Assembly: GCF_032854445.1 (NCBI RefSeq)
Contig: NC_088295.1
Span: 26,649,385-26,713,384, forward strand
Direction: 5' to 3'
DNA: 64,000 nucleotides
Source of the DNA: Liolophura sinensis
Lineage: Eukaryota; Mollusca; Polyplacophora; Chitonida; Chitonidae
Below, piece after piece: positions 22,761-36,200 of the stretch (positions are counted from its first letter, which is position 1; each line of letters starts with the position of its first letter). The notes under the pieces were generated by a model. That model did not search any database, had not been told where the DNA came from, and worked only from the letters and a program-made list of their open reading frames with translations. Both the position numbers and the translations under genes were made by a program.

Positions 22761-23700
22761 GAACTACCTAATTAGACCAGTGAGGCTTACATTCATTTGA
22801 TTTCTAACAATACACGTTTATTAGCTAATATCCGTCTCGTGCGACCAGACCAGTGAGGGTGACATTGGTCTCTAGCGATACAAGTGTATTAAATAATCTC
22901 TGCCTCATGCGACTAGACCTGGAATGTTGACATTGATTTCTGTCCACTAATGTGTACTATATACTCTCCCTCTAATGCGACTAGACCTGTAAGGTTGACA
23001 GTATTTCTAGCGATACACATACCACCACCTAATCTCCGCCTCATGCGACTGTACCTGCAAGGCACTGATTACTAGCGATACACGTATACTACCTAATCTC
23101 CGCCTCATGCGACTATACCCGCAAGGTTGACACTGATTACTAGCGATACACGTATACTACCTAATCTCCGCCTCATGCGACTATACCCGCAAGGTTGACA
23201 CTGATTACTAGCGATACACGTATACTACCTAATCTCCGCCTCATGCGACTATACCCGCAAGGTTGACACTGATTACTAGCGGTACATGTGCACTAACTAA
23301 TCCCCGCACCATGTGACTAGACCTGTAAGGATGGCACGGATTCTAACGATAACGTCTACTACCCAAATTCCTTCTCATGCCACTAGACCACTAAGAATGA
23401 CATTGAGTACTACCTAACATCCGCCCCATGCGACTAGACCACTCAAGTTGACACTGATTTCTAGTGATACACGTGTACTACCTAATCTCCGCCTCATGTG
23501 ACAAGACCTGTAAGGTTGACATTGATTTCTTGAGATACGCATGCACTACCCAATTTCGGCCCAATGCAACTAGACCACTAAAGATGACATTGGTTTCTAG
23601 TAATACACGTGTACTAACTAATCTCCGCCGCAAGCGATTAGACTTGTAAGGTAGACACTGACTTCTAGCAATACACGTGCACTACCTAATCATTCCTCGT
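22745..23700. repeat. Minisatellite, about 66 bp x 14
   Basis: Units carry CTACCTAATCTCCGCCTCAT, then GCGACTAGACC or GCGACTATACC, then a TTGACA...GATTTCTAGCGATACACG part. Three units at about 23078-23285 are nearly identical; outer units diverge, as expected if the array is homogenised in its middle. No cas genes or constant spacers are present, so it is not a CRISPR array. Confidence 0.9.
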
Positions 23701-24992
23701 CTTGTGGCAATTCGGGGTTTTAGCTACACAGTATAACTGGGGTTCTATTTAATTGTTGCGTACCAATTCGAAAAGACAAAGTTTCGCTTCAGAAATCTGT
23801 CCGGATATAGACAGAAGACTTACCACTGGCATAAGGTTACACACGCTCAATTCGTGCAATTGGATTCAAGACATAATTTGCCTTCGACCTGAAGGAGCAC
23901 TGATTGGACAATACTACCACAGACAGTTTAGGTTGTTGATACACTATAAATTTCTGTACTGCTATTTTAGACTGAAAATATTTCATATTTTGCCAGTTTT
24001 TAAACTGAAAACTTTTTGGCGAATGTTACTACCCCCCCCCCGGAGGTTACCAAGGTGACAAAATTTTGTCTTCACTACGATCAATGGTGGTCATGCTAGG
24101 TTGATTTTTTGATATGTTGTAGAGAAAATGCAAGCTGCATGTGGTCGTATGGCATGGTGCCACGCTAAAGTTAGGGGACATACATTTTTCAGGTCGAAGT
24201 TAACAAATTTACTACACACATGTAAATAATAAGAAATTTCTGTAACCATAAACCCCAGGTCAAACCAAAGCGGCAACCGGGTTGATAAATGGCAGGTAGT
24301 CACATACAACTATTAAATATTGGCGAGACCATACCACACAAACATGCGGAAAATACACGTCACATGTACATATTTAATGTAATATTATTATTATTATTAT
24401 TATTAATATATATAAACATCAAGAGCACCAAATTTATACAAAGATATTTACAGAGGAAATCCCGAGCTATACAATAAATTTACAAATGTATATACACCCG
24501 CTGGACATAATAGCATGCTAATAGTCAATGTGATATATAACACAACACTTTGATTACTGTTCAAATGCTGACCTTCACTACGTTGCACAGTAATGGACAT
24601 TTAATACAGATGCCAACATGTTGCGCTAAATCGGGCTGTCATGCTGGATCCACGAAGAGGAGTACGAGATACATTGGAGATTTACTTGGCGGATGAACAA
24701 CTGTGGCTGCGCAGAAGAACACAAACGTCGAATATACAGTCAGAAACAGTTCGCAAGAAAGTACAGCTTAACCATTCAACCCCCCTCACGAATCATTTCA
24801 CTGGCTGCTTAGCGCCAGCCCGAATTCACCGGTAACACGCTCGAAGCTAACCATATTGACTGCCATCGTGTTTGGTAGTATTAATTTGGGGACATCGTAT
24901 GCGACAATCTACATGTAAATATATATATATATGCATTAATTCCGTATGAAGCCTCTTTAAAAATAACTTTTCCATATCTAATTCTGAAAACC
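23701..24992. other. Intergenic, no gene recognised
   Basis: Short open frames without family resemblance. A (TTA)n run lies near 24385-24405, a C-run at 24032-24041, and (TA)n near 24920. Confidence 0.55.
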
Positions 24993-25254
24993 TACACCTA
25001 AAAAATTAACCTTATTAACCTTGTTGTCTGAGTGATGCCAGGATGTATTCTGTTATTGCAGCAGATTGTTCTGTTAAATAAAACACACATATTCTATTAA
25101 TTCAGCATAAAGATTCTATTACATTAACAGGATATTATGTTCAATATGACACAATATTGTCATAATAAAAGAACATTATGTAACAATAACAGAATACATT
25201 CTAGCATCAAAACATACTTTCTGTTTAACTGAACAGATTAATTTTTTGAGTGTA
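24993..25254. mobile_element. MITE-like element, copy 2 (262 bp)
   Basis: Left end TACACCTAAAAAATTAACC, right end GATTAATTTTTTGAGTGTA. Internal words such as GTATTCTGTTATT and AGAATACATTCTAGCAT are shared with the copy at 1447-1708. No coding capacity; it would need an enzyme supplied by another element. Confidence 0.75.
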
Positions 25255-26660
25255 TAGAACAGATTGATGAGTCTATTAGGTTCTAAAATCTGCGGTGACA
25301 AAGTCAGAAAGTTTCGTGTTCACTTCAATAAGATTAAATATGATATATTTCATATTCATGAGGAAGTGTAACAGTACAATCTGTGGATCATTGAGAGCAG
25401 GCACAAATTGGTCCTGCTAGTATTCAAAGTATTATATTCCAGAAAAAAATTGGAATAATGTGTCAAACAGAACACTGAAGCCTGAAAAACAGTGTTGGTA
25501 ATCAAATGTCAGATCTGGAGACCGTGTACCCTGCTAACATTATTTATCCTTCAAACATGATTATCAGGGGTACAAGTTTGAATAGAATGGTGTCAGGTGG
25601 GAGTAGCTATCATGGCTCTAATCATCGGTCATTACTTGGGAAGGTAGTAATAAGACTGTACATCATCAGATTGGGATCAATCAAGCGATAAGGTTAACTT
25701 TTTTGAAAATTTTCCACATCGAGTGAAAGCAACTTGTAGTCTGTTCAAACTTGCGGATATTTTAATGTAGCCAACTGTAGCTCACAGATACAGGGTTTGG
25801 TGGCACTTTTTTTCTCTCTCCGTAAATGGCTGAGCTTTGGGTGATGGTTATGGAAAGAATAAACCACAAAAACTAAAAAAAGTACAAAACACAAAAACAG
25901 CTAAGTGCAACTGCCAGCAGCAGACATCGAGGCCTACATGTAGCCTTAGGGTGACCTTAACCTTACTGAAATGCCTCACAACTGTGAAGATGTTACGACT
26001 GCCTGAAGGACTGTTTGATAGAAACTTCAAGGAGAATAACAGATGCTAATAAGTCGTCAATGAAAAGGTCTATGTTCGCATGATTACATCCAGTCTTGTC
26101 TAACTAATTCAAAATTTCTACTTCACCTGAATGGAATATTACTAAACCTGTAGTTAGGTTTCCAATGGATGTGACGACACTTCCTTCATGTCAAATATCA
26201 TCTTGTGGATAGTAAAACTGAAGGGCATAAGGTGACATTGAAATGAAAATTTCACCATTCCTCGGATTGAGCATCATAGACATGAGCAAAGTGCCCTCAA
26301 ACAGATACAAAAATACTCTCTAAATGGTGATGACACAGGACTAAGAAAGTTGCATGTCATCTCATCTGAACACTTTGGCCGTTGGTGAAGTTGAAGGCCT
26401 GACTCACTTTGTGCCTGCGAGGCCTAGCCTATGACCCTAGACAATGCTTTAGGATATTGGCTTCAACAGTAGCATAATTAATAGTAGTCTCATATCAAAA
26501 ACTATTAAAGACAATAATCCAAAGCACAACACTGGAAACATGCGTTTCGTTTCAAATGAAGCTCAAGCTGCTTCAAGTATCCACAGTCCAGCTGAAACAC
26601 CACTTAAAGCTGTCAGTTTAATGTTTAAATAGCAACAATATAACACAATATCACAAAACA
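25255..26660. other. Intergenic, no gene recognised
   Basis: No exon, repeat family or RNA gene was identified. The right end may contain distal 3' UTR of the XPO6 gene. Confidence 0.5.
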
Positions 26661-26676
26661 CAGGTGTTGTGTTAAA

Positions 26677-27249
26677 GCTGAAATTCTACAGCCATCTGGT
26701 CAGCGTAGATTACGCTAACACGTATCCATGTTGCTTCTGTGAGTAGGCAGGCGCTCAGCTAAAATGTCCCAGATCCAGTAGATTAACTTGTGTTCAACAA
26801 TGGTTATCTTAAACTGAAATGTAACACTCATTTGGTCAGCACAGATTCCGCCAACATGTATCCATGTTGCTTCTGTAAGAAGACAAGTGTTCAGGTCAAA
26901 TGTCACAGATCCAGCAGATAAACATGTGTTCAACGACGGTAAAAGCTGAAATGTAACAGTCATCTGGTCAGCGTAGATTCAGCCAAGATCCATGTATCCA
27001 TGTGCTTGGCAAACGGTAATCGTAAGTTGAAATGTTTGTCATCTCATCATGCACTAGCTTCAGTGAGTAAATAACAATTCAGCTGACTGTCACAGATCCA
27101 TGGCCAGCTGTTCAATTAACAGCAATCTTAAGCTGAACTGTTTGTCATCATAGATTTATTCACCATGCATTTGTTTCTATGACGACATAAGAATTCAGCT
27201 AAAATGTCACAGATCCAGCAGGTAAACTTGTGTTCAACAGACGGTAATA
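26677..27249 (-). repeat. Tandem array at XPO6 3' end, first unit overlaps the stop codon
   Basis: Imperfect units of about 116-137 bp. The unit at 27199-27249 is the last 17 codons of XPO6, including the stop. Copies at about 26760 (CCCAGATCCAGTAGATTAAC) and 26898 (CACAGATCCAGCAGATAAAC) match it closely (CACAGATCCAGCAGGTAAAC). Units at about 27000 and 27090 are more decayed. The human protein has a comparable C-terminus, so the coding copy is presumably the source. Confidence 0.8.
27155..27160 (-). terminator. Possible XPO6 poly(A) signal
   Basis: AATAAA on the minus strand, about 40 nt after the XPO6 stop. This would give a very short 3' UTR, cutting before most of the tandem array. A more distal signal is possible. 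Confidence 0.35.
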
Positions 27250-30200
27250 CCGCAGATCATTGACAAACCGGGTTAGATTTTGAGAAAAGGAAGGAAGATC
27301 CTGTAAATATATGAAATTACATGTAGCTTTTAGTTTATATGTCAAAACTAAACCTGTCTTAAAGTTATACTATCAAGTCATAAATCTTGACAAAACATTG
27401 GATTAACAGAAACATTAGAACTTTACAATTGATAATACAATTAAATTTCATTTGCAAATGATTAAGAAATGCCTAAGACTTCAATGATGTTCAATGATCT
27501 GACAAATTTTATGTAGATTTGTTGTGTTCAGGTTTAAATATCAATGAATGAAAGAATATTAACTGAAAAAACTACTATGTTATGCATTATTACCTGTACA
27601 ATTTTGAAGTTTTGGGACAAAACGGTTCTCTGATTTGAATCCAGATTATCACAGATTGACAAAAACTGTGTTAAAAAGCTGTCGTAGAAACCAGTGAAAT
27701 CTACAGCAGCCATATTGTAGACTGTCATGGTTATTTCCTCTTGCAACAGGTCATGTGACTTATGGATGAGAACTTGGATTAATACACTAAGGAACTGCGA
27801 CAGCATCTGTTCACGGAATAATTTCTGAAACAATGAAGAGAAAACAAAGCACAGATATCAGTGCCTGTTTATGTGACATCTTTATCAGTGGTAAACTGAT
27901 GAATGGCCATATCTGTATATATGAATCCAGCTGCTGTTGTCCCAGTTAACATATTTAGTAAGTTAAGAGGTTTGTAGGGTGTATGGGTTTGCTTCCGTTT
28001 CTGCCACAAAAATATCTAACCGCAATCATACAGGGTGTTATTCTTGAGTATATTGTAGGACATGTATCAAATATATAAATGGTAAGTAAATGGTTGTGCA
28101 TTGTTATGCTGCCAAATGTTAAATGGCTTCTAAACATATCATTATACTGATGAGATTTCAAGCACAAAGCTCATCAGCCTAGTGTATTAATTAATGTAGT
28201 AAAACAGGTTATTGAACATACAGTGCAGTTTAAGGTAAAATATTACAGTTTTTGCATGTATCTGGGTGCCGTTTTGCAAATCTTCCACATTAAATCACTT
28301 TAATTTCACTTTAAACTTTTCCCTAACTGTACAAGCACCTGTGCAGCCAGCATGAAACATCTTGTACTTTGACATGTAGGGTCACTTGTGATGTATTAAA
28401 GCTTTTAATACATGTAAGAACACAGATAGGAAATTGTACCCATGCATATTTATTTATTTTATTTGACTGGTGTTTTACGCCGTACTCAAGAATATAGCAT
28501 TATGATGGCCCATGCATATTGCATGTACAAAATCCAGTATCCGCTTACCTTTTGATACAGTTTCCACTTCTCATTAAGATTTTCCAAGCTTTCCAAATTT
28601 TGCTTGAATATAGCAATATCTGGTTGTAGAAAGGACTGCCCAAAAGACTGAAAACAAAAACAAAGAAATGCAGAGAAAATAATTTAAAGAAATTTTAAGA
28701 AACGTGCACTTGCTTAACCATCAAATTAAATGAGAAACAAAGACCAAAGCCACAATGTCCCAGGAAAGTAACAATTATCCACAATTTCAAAACTTTAACA
28801 TCAAAATCATCTTCTACCCTATTTTAAAAGTACACTACAAAATTATTTGTATTTAAAAGCACATGATCTATCAATATTTATACAGCATTTACCATTTGGT
28901 TTCTACTCTGTATCACCTAGGTTCTGTCAAACAATGACAAGATCATAAATCAAAGTGGCATAATTAGGCATCACTCTGTTTGTAGGAATGTCTTGCAGCT
29001 ACCCGAGGATGGTCGTGGGTTTTACCCGGGCTGTGCTCGGTTTTCTCCTACCATAATGCTGGCTGCTGTCATATAAGTGAAATATTCTTGAGTACGGCGT
29101 AAAACACCAAACAAATAAATAAATAAATAAGACATCACTCACCTGCATGATGGCCTCAAACTGAGGCTGATGTTCCACTTTTTCGACTTTGGTTTGGAGC
29201 AGGGAGAGTACAGTCCCTTTGAAGAAATAGCGCCAGTTGTTGGTCAGGATTTGGTAGAGGAGCATGTACAATGTTGCCTTGATATCTGGTGAGGGCCGCT
29301 GTGGGAAGACAGGAACAGTGAATATTTAGTTTTTTGGAAACATACACATATAAAGAAATTCTGGTTCCTTACAAAAAAACTGACCTCTAAACTTATAGGT
29401 GGGAAGGTCTGCCAGCAATAGTTGGGACTGCAGATCTTCTTGAGTATCCCCCGGGGCTCTGTCCAATTTTCCCCCACAATAATGATTGCCACCGTCGTGC
29501 AAGTGAAACGTTCTGGAGTGTGGTGTAATACAGCAATCAGATACACAAATTACTTAAAACTGACATCCATACTTCATATTACACACAGGCTGATCAATTT
29601 TAAGCTGCTGTGTGGCACTATCTGTTACATGTATATAGTTTCAAATAAAATGAGGTTTCAAATCCAGACTGAATCAAGTATAGTGTTTATTTAAGAGATC
29701 GGCATAAATTTCAAGGTTGCTGTAGGGCTGTAAATTACATCCCTTTAAATTTACTAAGTATAAGTCTTGTTTACCAGAGAGACATGTTTACCATGATACT
29801 ATATTAACTGACACATCTTTTATGGTGATGGATTTGTTTGGATGTGGATTTTAAGCAGCATGTGAGAGTAATTGCCTCTTACCTCAGCAATGATGGGGTA
29901 GATCTGTTCCATACAGATACTGATTATACTGGGAAGGAAGGCTTTGAAGGCATGGCCAGGCTCAAGGACAATTACCTCCAGGATTTTCAAAAACCTGGAA
30001 TAAATAATTCACAAATCCATTTCAATGTTTCCAAGTTTTAAATTCCACTTAAATGTTTCAAAGTTTTATATTCAATTGAAATGTGTCAAAGTTTTACATT
30101 TAAGTTTCTCACTTAAAGAGTCTTTCACTAGTGACACTGCAATTTTCAATAACGCTTCTTGGGAACAGGCTGAGATTTTAAGTGAAGAAGGCGACCCTCA

Positions 30201-33200
30201 TTCTCACACCTGACTGGCTCTGACCAATGAGAGTACAGAATGAATCTTGCTATTCCTGGTTTGGATGTTTATAAGGTACATATATAGATACTTCACAATG
30301 CAGGGTGGTGTTCTACTATTGTTCCTTCTGACCATAAAACTGATCAATTTGGTAAAAGTGAAAATTTTTGGAGTAGAATGAATATTCAACACCAATGAAA
30401 AGGTCAAGACAATTTCTTTAGGCTCTGTGCATGTAATGTGCACCCAGAAATTCAGAATCGTTGAATGATCTAGAAATCCAGATATATAATTTTTATGAAA
30501 GTGAGGTTAATGTATAAGCATTAAGACAAATTTAGCTAATAGGATAATTGTGACAGAGGGATTAACGATGATTTGTGGAAGTTGCTCCTTATATACACGA
30601 TTGTTGCTGTTTTTTGTTTGTTTGTTTTTTTAATATATATACAACCGACATCTTCGTGTAACTGATCAGAAATGGCTTACTTTTCCACGACCTGAGTTCC
30701 AGCACTACTCTCATGTAGAATGGTCTCTGTCAACTGATCGCTGAAAATACAAACACAATATCTGCCAGCTAAAACACAGAAAACAAGCCAGAAACACCGA
30801 ATTACACTGGATGGCTGTGGTGCCTGTCATACATCACAGATTACTAACAAGAGAAGCTAACTGACAATAGAGACACTGACAGTGTTAAAATATTGTCACA
30901 GAAAAGATATTGTCACGGAAAAGATAATTCTAATCATGAAATCCTCTCAGTGTACAACAGAGTACAAAAACACAGACACAAATTAAAAATCTAATCAGAT
31001 TTAATGATATTCAACAATTCTAACATTCATGTCATCATATTGGAGCACTTTATTTTAAAAATAACCCTGAAAGAAACATAACAAACTTTCACCAATAATG
31101 CGGACATGTGGAGAGGGATGTGGAAAAAGTCAATCCTGAGTGGAACATCATCACTATCATGTACCAGTGTCTTTAGCTTCTCAAAGCACTTCCTGCATGC
31201 ATTTAATCTGGCCATGTTATGTTTAATATTAGTTATGTAGATGGTAATTATGTGCATGTATTATGTCTCTTTTGTATGTTTGCATGCTTGGTGTTTAACA
31301 TCATACTTAACAACTTTTCAATCATATGATGACGAGGATTCATTTATGTATGTGTATATATATTGTGTCTTCTTGTAGCAGGACAAGTCCATGCTGCCCA
31401 AGTGCTGCTGCCACTGAAGTATCATGCCAAAGACACCAGACATGACACCTCTCTCGGTCACATTATACTGATGCCGGGTTAACCAGTCCTGTTTCCTTGG
31501 TCTAACCTCTCAGTGCTGAGCGATTTTTAAAATCTTTAATATGACCTAGGTCTGATTTCGAGGCAGAAGCCCTAACCATTAGGCCGCTGCAGCAGTCTGT
31601 TTTTGTTATTATACATGTACACAGAGGTACCTGTACACTGAAAACTAACCTGGAGAAGAGGCTTAGGAAGGTCTGTATTGTCTTCTCTGTGAACGGTATC
31701 CCCATCTGTACCCGCAGGCCTTGGAACAGTGCCAAGAAAAAGCCCAGAATGTCATCAGTAACGTCTGTAATGAGCGTCATCATACAGGAGAGTTAGTACA
31801 AAAGTGTAGGTTAATACTGTACATATAAGTGATGACTCCTTCAGAAAAGTAATGTCAATCCATCAATCATTTGCCATCAACTCACTCAGTGACTGTCAAC
31901 CTTAACTGCTGGTAAAGTTTAAACTTGTGATTTCAAAATACATTTTATTAACCAATAAAGTGTTTAATAAGATCCTAGATTTTGCAAACATGTACTGAGA
32001 GCACCTGTAAGTCACTGTAGGACAACAAACAATGAACCCCTAAATAGCTCAAACTGAACAAGTAAAATTTTATAACTCCTATCTTCACACCATGGACCTT
32101 TTCCCAAAATGGGCTGTATTGTGATCTGGAGATAATTCAAATAGAAAGAAACAAAATTAAAATCACAAAGAATGTAGTGTAGATAAATGTGATTTTGATT
32201 TATTTGATTGGTGTTTTACGCTGTACTCAAGAATATTTCACTTATACGACGGCGGCCAGCATTATGGTGGGAGGAAACAGGGCAGGGCCAGGTGGAAACC
32301 CACGACAATCCGCAGGTTGCTGGCAGACCTTCCCACGTACGACCGGAAAGGAAGCCAGCATGATCTGGACTTGAACTCACAGAGACCGCATTGGTGAGAG
32401 GCTTCTGGGTCATTACGCTGCACTAGCGCACTAACCAACTGAGCCACGGAGGCCAACATATGTTTGTATTGAAGTGAGGCTGGAAATTGTTCAGTGAAAC
32501 CGAGACAGGAACAAAAAGGTGAAAAAACTCTTCAAGGAAAACAAAGAAGTTGGTATAATGTCACATTTACATCAATGAGTTCTACAGTTATTTACAGCAG
32601 ATAAAACAAAAGGAATTTTTCTCTGGTCTTTTACCTGGTTGATGAATATAGATCGGGAAGAGCACAAGAGTTCCCGAGACCAAATCCTGCATGGACTGGA
32701 AACATATCTGTTTGCTCTTAACAGTCTCCCCTGCTATAGATTCCACCAAGTCCTTCATCACTTGTAGGCTCTTCTTGATTAATGGCTTGGCTTAAAACAC
32801 ATCAAGTTCTGTCCATTTAGAAGTATATTTTACCCATATACTGAATGATTTGAATCATTTTTACAGTATGAGGTGGAAAGATGTTATGGTTTATCATTAT
32901 TGTCTCTTTACTAAGACAACACCTTACAATATTAAAACAAAAAACTCTTTTCTCACCAAAGGCAAAAATGTCCTCCTGTATCAAGTGACTTATCAAAAAC
33001 ATTATGTAAATACGGTTGAAATTAATTTACTTATCACCTGTTTTACCATGGGAAAAATGACACCTCTATCCTTCATGCAGTTATGTTCACAAACACATAA
33101 CTCTTCAATTTTCTCCACGATTTGTCTACTAATGCCATACTCTAGAATATCTCGCTAATCTCATGTCAACCAGGTACATCAGGTGTCAAAATGTTTGGTC

Positions 33201-36200
33201 ATTCACTTGGCTTTAAGAGCTCAAAATAAAAATGATGGCCTCAAAGTCCAGCCCATAACAACGATCCCTTTCTCTCCTGTATAATTTTAATCACATAAGT
33301 GATGATTGTAAGTTGTATTTCTGCCACTTCTAAGTTGTTTTCCACAGACAAAACTGGAATCCAATGCATGTCACACCTTTAAATCACACTGGATGACCTC
33401 TACGTCAATTTGAAATTTTGACCTCAGAATGGGGGGATGGAGGTAAACAACACTGATGTACTCATCACATCATCTCGCATACATGTACTCGACAGCACTC
33501 CTGGGCTGCTGTCACACTCAAACAAGTGGGAGCTCATTTACAAACACAATACATTTAATTGTATTTCCTTCAAGTGATTTCACGTGACTGGTGTTTGGTT
33601 GCGGAGAATGTTTAACTTATGACAACTGTCAACTACAACAACAGCACCTTGCTGTAAACCTCCCCTACCTTGACCCTGCAGCTGAGTGTCCTGTGACAGT
33701 GTGGGAGTGTCTGTCAGCTGTTTGTACTGAGTGGTCAGCTGATGTATAAACTGATGGTGATGGTCAGCTCTATGTGTCCAGTTCTGCTCACCCTCAGTCA
33801 ATGAGGGCCAGGGGAGCAATAGATAGTGGGACAATGACCGGTAGAGTAACAACTGGGCCTGTCAACAGATGTATACTTTTAGCTTTTGCCCACGTCAAAC
33901 ACACTGATAAACCATGGTCCCACCCTTTCAATACCCACTTTCATTTTGGCATATTTATTTTTAGTATTATTTTCAGACATCGGCACTTCAGAAAATGATA
34001 CATCTTAGAATCAAGTGCATATCCAAAAGCAGACACTGAAAGTTGCACAACATTTTCAATACCAATAACTTCTGTATTTTATCCAGGACATGTATATTCA
34101 CTTAACCTGACTGGCCACAGATCATGGGACAAAATATAGTTCTGATACATGAACCATCAATTTTCAACGTACATATTATCTATCTTTTTTTTTATTTTTA
34201 TTAATTCACAATATTGCATACTGAGTGGCCCTTGGGGACAGTATAATCATAGTGTAAAGGGAAGTAACTCTATTGCATGTTGTAACTCAATACTTGACAG
34301 GTTACCTCAGTGGAGAGTTGTGAGAACTGCCCCTGACTGGCCAGGTTGTAGAGGCCCTGTATAGAGGGTAGCTGGAGAAGGTGGGACGGCCGGACTGTGG
34401 TCATCAAGGAGACCAGCAGGTGACAGGCTGAGTGGACAATCTTCTCAGGCACCTGACAACATGTTAAAGTACACATACTTACAGTACTGTACTTACTGTA
34501 CTGTCAGCCTGGATGGGCAGACATACTGGGCATATTCTCATCTTTGTATTCATGTTGATCCCACAGACTGAGCTTTCAAATGCCAAAGTGTAACAAACAA
34601 GAGTTTCACTCCCCATTTCTTAGGTGTTAGAGCAGGGTGCAACAGAAACGATACTGAAATAAAGCGCCCTCTGTGCTCGTTGTGCACTTATATATTCTTG
34701 TCAGCTCACAAAAAAACTCAGATTACACAGTTATGTGGATTCCAATACAGCCACTGAGTGTGTACATTGTGTGCTTATCCACTGAATAATACATGTATAT
34801 CTGCTCAGGTATTACAAGTTAAGGTGTTAAAATACTACTGTGAGTGAGTGAGTTCTTGGGGTTTAATGCAGAATACTACTGTGAGTGAGTGAGTTCTTGG
34901 GGTTTAACGTAGAATACTACTCTAGTTCCATGAGAAACTAGGTGGAAATATTATTAAAATGATACATGCATGAAGGAAACCCTATGGAAAAGAGCCAAAC
35001 ACTACAATTCAGAAGGGTTTAGGATGAATAACATTATTTAAATCCTATAACTGAAGAGTTAATAACAAAATCTTTAGCAGTATCCATAAAAGTTTCCATG
35101 ACATCACACCCAAGAAAACCGGGAATGACAGAAAACTTGTTTCTGTATGACTCATCCAAACCGACAACAGCAGCTTGCAAATGCAGTTACAGTTTAGATC
35201 GCACCTTAGACTATCTCAATCCATATCAGTTAAACCTGGCTTTAGAACGAAAACGTTTTGATGCTGGTTTAGCACTTCATCAATTTAAATTAATTATTTG
35301 ATTGAGATCTTGTGCCTTACTCAAGAATATTTTACTTATATGGTGGCCAGCACTATGGTGGAAGGAAACTGGACATAGCCCATGGGAAACCATAACCATC
35401 TGCATGTTGCTGGTAGACCTTCCCATATACCACTGGAGAAGAAGTTTTAACAATTAAAGGCAAATATTACACCAGTACCAAAACGCACATTTATGCCCGT
35501 CATAATTCTTGTGATCATCAATCATTTAATTAAAAACTGAAAAATCCACCTACAAGTTTAATCCCAAACAAAGTATCCAGCATAACTTTTCCCTTGTACA
35601 GCTATTTACAGTACTGTACCTGTTTAGAAATTAGCGGTGTTGTGGCCTCCACCAGAGTGGTGATGATAACCTCGCACTTCTCCAGCTGCTCCTTCTCTCT
35701 GTGAGACTGCAGGTAATACTGGGACAGCCAGGTGGCGTACGCTTTGATGGCTGCCAGTGCCTGGGCATGGCTGTAAACATGGATGTGGTGAATGCAGAAA
35801 GCAAAGACACATGTATAAAACAGTTATAGCACTCCCACCTCTCCTCATCCTCCTCTCAGACATGTGGGTAGATTTAACACAGCACTGTTATGCCCAATGG
35901 CAACAATGAGTGAGTAAACACATCAAAATGGATACTAAAGAAAACTTATAACTTAAACAGAAAAAGGTACACTTCACCAAAATTATTCACAAGATACTAC
36001 TTTTTGAATGAATGAGAACAGCTGGTTCATACAAATACATGTACAACCACTGAACAGAGGTTACTATGTTCTGCTAAGCTGAAAAACATGTACATTTCAC
36101 ATGTTCTGTACTGAGTCATGCGCATGTATGACACTTTTAAGGCTAATAAAAAAAGCCCTCTATCTGAACAGTTTTCAGTATCCAAGAAAAAAAAGAAACT

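Noticed and set aside
22745-23700. CRISPR-like look of the regular repeats
   Set aside because: The units are contiguous, with no unique spacers, and the genome is animal.
24641-24835. 64-codon frame as a possible small gene
   Set aside because: No family resemblance, splice context or flanking signal; the length is expected by chance.
32216-32413. 65-codon frames ending FLSTA, also at 12642 and 50999
   Set aside because: The same frame appears in each full-length family A SINE. It is read-through of the repeat, not a gene.
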